NCBI GenBank assembly: GCA_002372855.1
Contig: DFIZ01000065.1
Span: 1 to 28,279, forward strand
DNA length: 28,279 bases
From: Bacteroidales bacterium UBA3684
GTDB lineage: Bacteria > Bacteroidota > Bacteroidia > Bacteroidales > P3
Reading direction: 5' to 3'
Part shown: piece after piece, positions 24,501 through 28,279 of the stretch
How positions within the stretch are numbered: the first letter of the stretch is position 1
Layout of the letters: each line of letters begins with the position of its first letter
The notes under the pieces: generated by a model
What the model was told of the DNA's origin: nothing
What the model saw: only the letters and a program-made list of their open reading frames with translations
The model's database searches: none
Made by a program: the position numbers and the translations under genes

Positions 24501-27500
24501 TGTATCGCTCCTGCCGGCCTGACCGTCGACAGCGCCATCACCGCCACCACCGCCACCATCAACTGGACCGTCCAGGATGGCCAGAGCGCCTGGTTCGTGG
24601 CTCTCGGCACCGACACCGTCAGCGTGTCCGAAGCCTCCTACACCTTCTCCAACCTCGAGGCCCGCACCACCTACACCGCCTATGTGGCCACCGACTGCAA
24701 CGGCGACACCTCGGTCTACGTCCCCGTCACCTTCACCACCGACTGCGCCAACGGCTCGTGCGACATCATCGTTGCCGCCGACGACTCCTACGGCGACGGC
24801 TGGAACGGCGCTGCCATCAAGTTCTTCCAGAACGGCACCGAGGTGGCTTCCTACGCCATGCCCTCCTCCGGACACAACGACACCGCCCTCGTCAACGTCT
24901 GCGCCGGCACCCCTGTCACCTTCAACTGGCAGACCGGCAACTTTGACTATGAGGCCAGCTACACCATCTTCGACGGCGCCGGCACCGAGGTCTACTCCTC
25001 CGCCAACGGCGGCGTCAACCACAGCGACAGCATCGCCAACGCCTGCCCCACCTGCCTCACTCCCACCGGCGTCATGGCCACGGCCATCGACTCCAACAAC
25101 ATCACCTTCGTCTGGAACGAGCTTGACGACGTGGCCGAGTACCTCATCTCCTTCAACGGCGACGCCTACACCACCGGCTACAACGGCACCGAGGTCTACG
25201 CAGGCCTCACACCCAACACCGTATACACCTTCAGCGTGAAAGCCGTCTGCGTCCCCGGCGCCGACACCTCCGCTGCCCGCACCATCACCGTGCGCACCGC
25301 CTGCGGCGTCATGACCCTCCCCTACACCAACGACTTCGAGGCTGAGACCTCCGGCAACCTGCCTTCCTGCTGGAACGGCATCGGCGCCACCGGCAGCTCC
25401 TACAGCGGCACCACCTATCCCGCCGTCAGCAACACCCACGCCCACAGCGGCAACCTGGCCGTCCGCTTTGAGGAAATCAACGGCACCAGCATCATCGCCA
25501 CCGAGCCTGTGCCCCTCAACGGCGACAGCATCTACGTGGCCTTCTGGGGCTCCGTCACCAGCGGCTGGAGCGGCACCGTCAGCCTCGAGGCCGGCGTCAT
25601 GACCAACGTCCTCGCCGACTCCACCTTCATTCCCCTGCTGACCATCACCGGCGCCAGCGACTACGCCCTGCGCGAGTTCAACACCTCCAGCCTCACGGCC
25701 TACCACGACTCCACCTTCCACATCGCCTTCCGCTACGTCAGCAACGACACCTACAGCTCCGCCGACATCGACGACATCAACATCCGCTTCAACGAAGGCT
25801 GCATGTATCCCGCCAACCTCGTGGCCACGCCCGGCACCGACGATGTCTTCCTCGAGTGGAACACCAACGGTGCCATCGGCACCTACGCCGTCGAGTACCG
25901 CACCACTGGCGGCACCTGGGACAGCGCCGCCACCACCACCGACTCCTCCTACACCGTCACCGGCCTCAATCCGGCTACCGCCTACGAGGCCCGCGTGGGC
26001 TTTCTCTGTGGCACCGACACCCTCTGGACCGCCGTCTCCTTCCAGACCAACTGCGCCCTCCTGCCCGTGCCCTACGCCGAGAACTTCGACGCCTATCCCA
26101 ACGATGTCATGCCTCCCTGCTGGGGCTGGAGCTCCTCCTTCGCCACCCACTGGGACGGCGGTGTCTTCCTGCGCGGCTATCATGGCGGCGGCTCCGAATA
26201 CGTTGTTGTGCCTGAACTCGACGGCGCCATCTCCAAGCTGAAGATTGAATTCGACACCAAGGTCGGCACCATCGCCGAAAACGACGGCATCCTCATCGGT
26301 GTGGCCGACGCCAGCGGCACCCTCCTGACCTGGCTCGACACCATCCAGGACGCCAACTTCTCGCGCAACGCCCACGTCCGCAAGACCGTCTACTTCACCA
26401 ACTACAACATGCCTGCCGGCGCTGCCCGCGTGGCCTTCGCACAGCTCCGCAACTGGAACGAGTGGGCACTGATCGACAACATCAACATCGAGGTGCTCCC
26501 CGACTGCTATCCTGTCGACAACCTCGTCGGACATAACCTCGACGACATCGAGAACACCACCTTCTCCTGGACGCCCCAGGGCTACGCCACCGAATGGCAG
26601 GTCTACGTCGACACCGTCACCGTCGGCATCGACTCCCTCGCCACGCTGCCCGACAGCCTCTTCACCACCGTCTACGACACCTTCTACACCCTGCCCCTCG
26701 GCGCTGTCCAGGGCGGCGGCATCTACAACTTCTTCGTCCGCAGCCAGTGCAGCCCCACCGACCACAGCGGTTGGGTCAAGAACGAATTCGGCGCCGGCAC
26801 CATCATCATGAACCAGACCACCGACACCGTCGAGGGTTGCGGCTTCGTGGTCTACGACAACGGCGGCCCCATCGCCGGCTACCTGGCCAACACCAACACT
26901 GAACTCGTAATCCGCACCGAGAACGTCGGCAGCCAGCTCCAAATCTTCGGCGCCAAGTTCGGCTTCGGCATGGATGCTGCCACCCTCACCGTCTACGACG
27001 GCGAAGGCACCACCGGCAACGTGCTCTACACCTACAACACCGTCAACGGCCGCGACACCCTGCTCAACACCGTCCTGGCCACCTCCACCACCGGCTCGAT
27101 GACCATCACCTTCGTCGTCAACGGCTCCATGTGCCACACCGGATACGAACTCTACATCCGCTGCACCGACGGCGCCCTCTGCCCGCGTCCCACCGAGCTG
27201 CAGGCCCAGATGACCTCCGAGACCACCGCCACCGCCACCTGGACCGGCACGGCCTCCAACTACAACTTCTACTACCGCATCGCCGGCTCCGAGACCTGGG
27301 TGCGCCAGAACGTCAACACCAACAGCGTCAACCTCACTGGCCTTGTGGCCGACACGGTCTACGACATGTACGTCGTCGCCATCTGCTCCGCCACCGACAG
27401 CTCCACGGCCAGCGCCGTCCGCCAGCTCCGCACCTACCGCAGCACTCCTGAACTCGAGGTCTTCACCGTCGTGGTCAACTCCGCCGACGCCACCATGGGC

Positions 27501-27956
27501 ACCGCCACGGCCGACCACACCGGCGAGGTCCAGGAGAACACCGTCGTAACCGCCACGGCCACCGCCAACAGCGGCTACCACTTCACCAACTGGACCGTCG
27601 GCGGCAACGTCGTCTCCACCGACAACCCCTACACCTTCACCCTCACCGCCGACATCACCCTCACCGCCAACTTCGAGCAAGACAGCACCGGCCACGAGGG
27701 CATCGACGACATCGATGCCAACGCCATCGCCCTCTACCCGAACCCCGCCACCACCACTGTCACCATCAGCGGCATCAGCGGCCAGGCCACGGTCTCGATT
27801 GTTGACATGAACGGCCGCGAGGTCCACACTCAAGCAATCAAACATTCAAGCAATCAAACAATCACCCTCGACCTCACGGGCTATGCCCAGGGCGCCTACT
27901 TCGTCCGCATCACCGGCGAACGCATCAACGCCATCCGCAAGCTCATCGTGAAGTAA
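21594..27956 (+). CDS. Giant multidomain T9SS surface protein (choice-of-anchor J, Fn3, InlB-type repeats)
   Basis: A 2120-residue secreted or surface-attached protein, probably an adhesin or glycan-binding scaffold; no catalytic domain was recognised. Signal peptide 1-22. Five MAM/cleaved-adhesin-like choice-of-anchor J modules (about 36-186, 280-433, 524-686, 1240-1403, 1489-1636) each open with a pattern like PYFADFED...NGAWPDCW. They are separated by Fn3-like modules (about 190-279, 436-523, 687-774, 780-864, 966-1051, 1150-1239, 1403-1488, 1862-1949). Two modules begin DSYGDGWNG (877-885 and 1064-1072). A CUB-like segment covers about 1733-1859 and an InlB B-repeat-like domain about 1954-2029. 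A type A T9SS sorting domain (YPNPATTTVTISG to LIVK) ends the protein. Codons end overwhelmingly in C in the 3' two-thirds. Monocistronic, with a strong terminator at 28028. Confidence 0.9.
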   Translation: MKKLINLVALAALLFVPSLAKAQTDDCSTAVSVTAQTPFTEGFETGSMPNCWTQDGTSNTWSVATGDYSTSTGAHAGTYNVKVNIASYSGTSAKLVTPLLDLSDITNAQLNFWHVQRPWGGDIDELNIYYRTSPTGEWTLLQNYSSAFDSWTEETITLPNTSATYQIAFEMTTHYGYGVGLDDIVIGAAPTCIRVENITTSDVDSNNITLSWTDTLNSGASYTINYWANNGTDTLTTTSTTNTAVITNLNASTAYTFEVIANCGGDDHSTPVSATFRTTCGQMQIPYFADFEDIAYNGAWPDCWNRILMHNTDPSVNYNDNHTPNGEYAMYMQAYYDHNMFATSAIPLTGNNIYVRFWARMINGGWLKAGVMTNPNDTSTFTPLVNVNGSDWTEYEFNTATLDPDSTYYAAWMGYGTSYWGALAMVDDIYINEIPSCLRVTDVALDSASIDELYIHWVDDVNTGATYTVNYWANGSTDTLYVTASTTSTSLTGLSANTLYNVTVTPNCSDGDAESSPVYSFRTGCGAMTLPFFVDFEDAAYNGAWYPCWDSTIHAGTDPSVNDQPGGSYNPTQHTPGGTYAMFLQANSSEHYNLVVGPEMEAIGDAINVSFWARLNSGWIKAGVITNPRDTNTFIPLVTVTETGAWNEYEFNTSTLDATANYRIAWLAYGDGYIGKFDDVSITEYTGCARPQTAYAPDSITAHTAHLVWSPVSGVSDYVVTYGTVNDATSADNISVNVTDTTYTITGLDGQTTYYAWVTSNCGGSTSDVRPFNSFQTAISCPMVTGLTVDSITTDGATISWTAGGTETEWLVAVDSNDYETVNVNTYTITGLDAMTGHTVHVRANCGGDDGMSAVSDIIFATRCADATCNITLNMVDSYGDGWNGNAINVYQAGVEVGSGTIASGAAATETIEVCSTSPVEIRFTRGNYPDEMQGTITDGGGNTVFTISNMGNNSNGAVLATINTPCPACIAPAGLTVDSAITATTATINWTVQDGQSAWFVALGTDTVSVSEASYTFSNLEARTTYTAYVATDCNGDTSVYVPVTFTTDCANGSCDIIVAADDSYGDGWNGAAIKFFQNGTEVASYAMPSSGHNDTALVNVCAGTPVTFNWQTGNFDYEASYTIFDGAGTEVYSSANGGVNHSDSIANACPTCLTPTGVMATAIDSNNITFVWNELDDVAEYLISFNGDAYTTGYNGTEVYAGLTPNTVYTFSVKAVCVPGADTSAARTITVRTACGVMTLPYTNDFEAETSGNLPSCWNGIGATGSSYSGTTYPAVSNTHAHSGNLAVRFEEINGTSIIATEPVPLNGDSIYVAFWGSVTSGWSGTVSLEAGVMTNVLADSTFIPLLTITGASDYALREFNTSSLTAYHDSTFHIAFRYVSNDTYSSADIDDINIRFNEGCMYPANLVATPGTDDVFLEWNTNGAIGTYAVEYRTTGGTWDSAATTTDSSYTVTGLNPATAYEARVGFLCGTDTLWTAVSFQTNCALLPVPYAENFDAYPNDVMPPCWGWSSSFATHWDGGVFLRGYHGGGSEYVVVPELDGAISKLKIEFDTKVGTIAENDGILIGVADASGTLLTWLDTIQDANFSRNAHVRKTVYFTNYNMPAGAARVAFAQLRNWNEWALIDNINIEVLPDCYPVDNLVGHNLDDIENTTFSWTPQGYATEWQVYVDTVTVGIDSLATLPDSLFTTVYDTFYTLPLGAVQGGGIYNFFVRSQCSPTDHSGWVKNEFGAGTIIMNQTTDTVEGCGFVVYDNGGPIAGYLANTNTELVIRTENVGSQLQIFGAKFGFGMDAATLTVYDGEGTTGNVLYTYNTVNGRDTLLNTVLATSTTGSMTITFVVNGSMCHTGYELYIRCTDGALCPRPTELQAQMTSETTATATWTGTASNYNFYYRIAGSETWVRQNVNTNSVNLTGLVADTVYDMYVVAICSATDSSTASAVRQLRTYRSTPELEVFTVVVNSADATMGTATADHTGEVQENTVVTATATANSGYHFTNWTVGGNVVSTDNPYTFTLTADITLTANFEQDSTGHEGIDDIDANAIALYPNPATTTVTISGISGQATVSIVDMNGREVHTQAIKHSSNQTITLDLTGYAQGAYFVRITGERINAIRKLIVK
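27829..27864 (+). repeat. Octamer array in the sorting domain of the giant protein
   Basis: Four octamers of type NTCAARCA (CTCAAGCA, ATCAAACA, TTCAAGCA, ATCAAACA) plus ATCA, in frame, encoding QAIKHSSNQTI within the T9SS domain. The stretch is AT-rich in a GC-rich gene. Confidence 0.8.
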
Positions 27957-27969
27957 CACTACACGGAGC

Positions 27970-28019
27970 GCCGGCGTCCCGCCGGCAAAAAAAAACTGGA
28001 CCGCCGGCGTCCCGCCGGC
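27970..28019. repeat. Twin GCCGGC hairpins
   Basis: The 17-base element GCCGGC-GTCCC-GCCGGC occurs at 27970-27986 and 28003-28019. Each can fold into a six-pair hairpin. The first is followed by nine A residues. It lies between the stop of the giant gene and its terminator. Confidence 0.85.
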
Positions 28020-28027
28020 ACCACCCC

Positions 28028-28069
28028 AACCCCCGCAAGGCCCACCCCTTGCGGGGGTTTCTTTTTTTT
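28028..28069 (+). terminator. Strong intrinsic terminator of the giant surface-protein gene
   Basis: A perfect 13-pair stem, AACCCCCGCAAGG (28028-28040) with CCTTGCGGGGGTT (28047-28059), has a six-base loop and is followed by a T-rich tract to 28069. Confidence 0.93.
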
Positions 28070-28095
28070 ACCCCCCCAAAAATACGACCCCACCC

Positions 28096-28123
28096 GTAGA
28101 GACGCGGCATGCCGCGTCTCTAC
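28096..28123. repeat. Perfect 28-base palindrome
   Basis: Two 14-base arms (GTAGAGACGCGGCA and its exact complement) without a loop. It resembles dispersed palindromes known from several bacterial phyla. There is no gene nearby on the right within the window. Confidence 0.88.
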
Positions 28124-28125
28124 AT

Positions 28126-28160
28126 TAACTCTTAACTCATAACTCTTAACTCCTAACTGC
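28126..28160. repeat. Heptamer array (TAACTCN x5)
   Basis: Five heptamers: TAACTCT, TAACTCA, TAACTCT, TAACTCC, TAACTGC. Same family and orientation as the array at 4328-4362. Confidence 0.88.
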
Positions 28161-28175
28161 TACATAATTCGCCCC

Positions 28176-28264
28176 TTCTTATATCGTTCCTATATACTTC
28201 TCATATACTTCTTATATCACCTATATAAGAAGTATATGAGAAGTCTATGAGAACGATATAAGAA
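28176..28264. repeat. Large near-perfect inverted repeat built of short repeats
   Basis: Arms 28176-28217 and 28223-28264 (42 bases each) flank a five-base loop (CACCT). I count 39 Watson-Crick pairs, one G-T and two mismatches; the inner 22 pairs are perfect. Each arm is itself made of roughly 11-base units of the type ATATAAGAACG / TATATGAGAAG. The right arm continues with another unit towards the window edge. No gene was recognised in 27957-28279. Confidence 0.9.
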
Positions 28265-28279
28265 CGATATAAGAAATGC

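Noticed and set aside
22398..27845. 1815-codon open frame on the minus strand
   Set aside because: It is antisense to the giant surface protein. The sense gene uses codons ending in C almost throughout, which removes stops from this antisense frame. The translation is low-complexity G/V/D and matches no family.

Overview
The window reads as chromosomal DNA of a GC-rich Bacteroidota, most likely an uncultured, gut-type member of the Bacteroidales. The evidence: promoters follow the Bacteroidota pattern (TTTG, about 19-20 bases, then TAnnTTTG); most starts lack a Shine-Dalgarno sequence; tRNA genes do not encode CCA; two proteins end in type IX secretion (T9SS) sorting domains; and the gene complement (NamZ, EamA, PrsW, short HPF next to a Xer recombinase) is of Bacteroidales type. 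The family or genus cannot be fixed by eye.

Layout. 1-2167: the start of cysS (minus), then a divergent pair of radical SAM protein and PrsW-type membrane protease. 2218-2505: two alanine tRNAs (GGC, CGC), each followed by a terminator-like hairpin. 2537-4792: a minus operon dut-namZ-nitroreductase lipoprotein. 4913-7709: EamA transporter, NUDIX hydrolase, then purD with its own promoter and terminator. 7786-14464: two divergent operons, xerC-hpf-phosphosugar mutase A (minus) and phosphosugar mutase B-recR-GH3 lipoprotein (plus). The two mutases are close paralogues in inverted orientation, 1.35 kb apart. 14639-17300: an AT-richer T9SS protein followed by a ParE-type toxin-antitoxin pair. 17423-21438: recA-rel-mazG, a stress-response operon behind a promoter that overlaps a perfect inverted repeat. 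21594-27956: one 2120-residue T9SS surface protein. 27957-28279: a dense block of repeats.

The strongest unexplained signal is a set of short-period repeat arrays (periods 7, 8, 9 and about 11 bases) and REP-like hairpins scattered through the window. They are not confined to spacers. One pair of inverted heptamer arrays sits in frame inside mazG, between its two metal-binding motifs. A nonamer array and a twin hairpin sit in frame inside the GH3 lipoprotein. An octamer array sits in the sorting domain of the giant surface protein, and a heptamer array supplies the stop codon of dut and the start codon of namZ. The same heptamer family recurs 23.8 kb away beside a 42-base-arm inverted repeat at the right end. 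Arrays of unlike sequence but similar short periods, tolerated in frame, suggest an active repeat-generating or repeat-spreading process. They resemble the heptameric STRR repeats of cyanobacteria in form.

All calls come from reading the sequence and supplied translations by eye; no database search was run.
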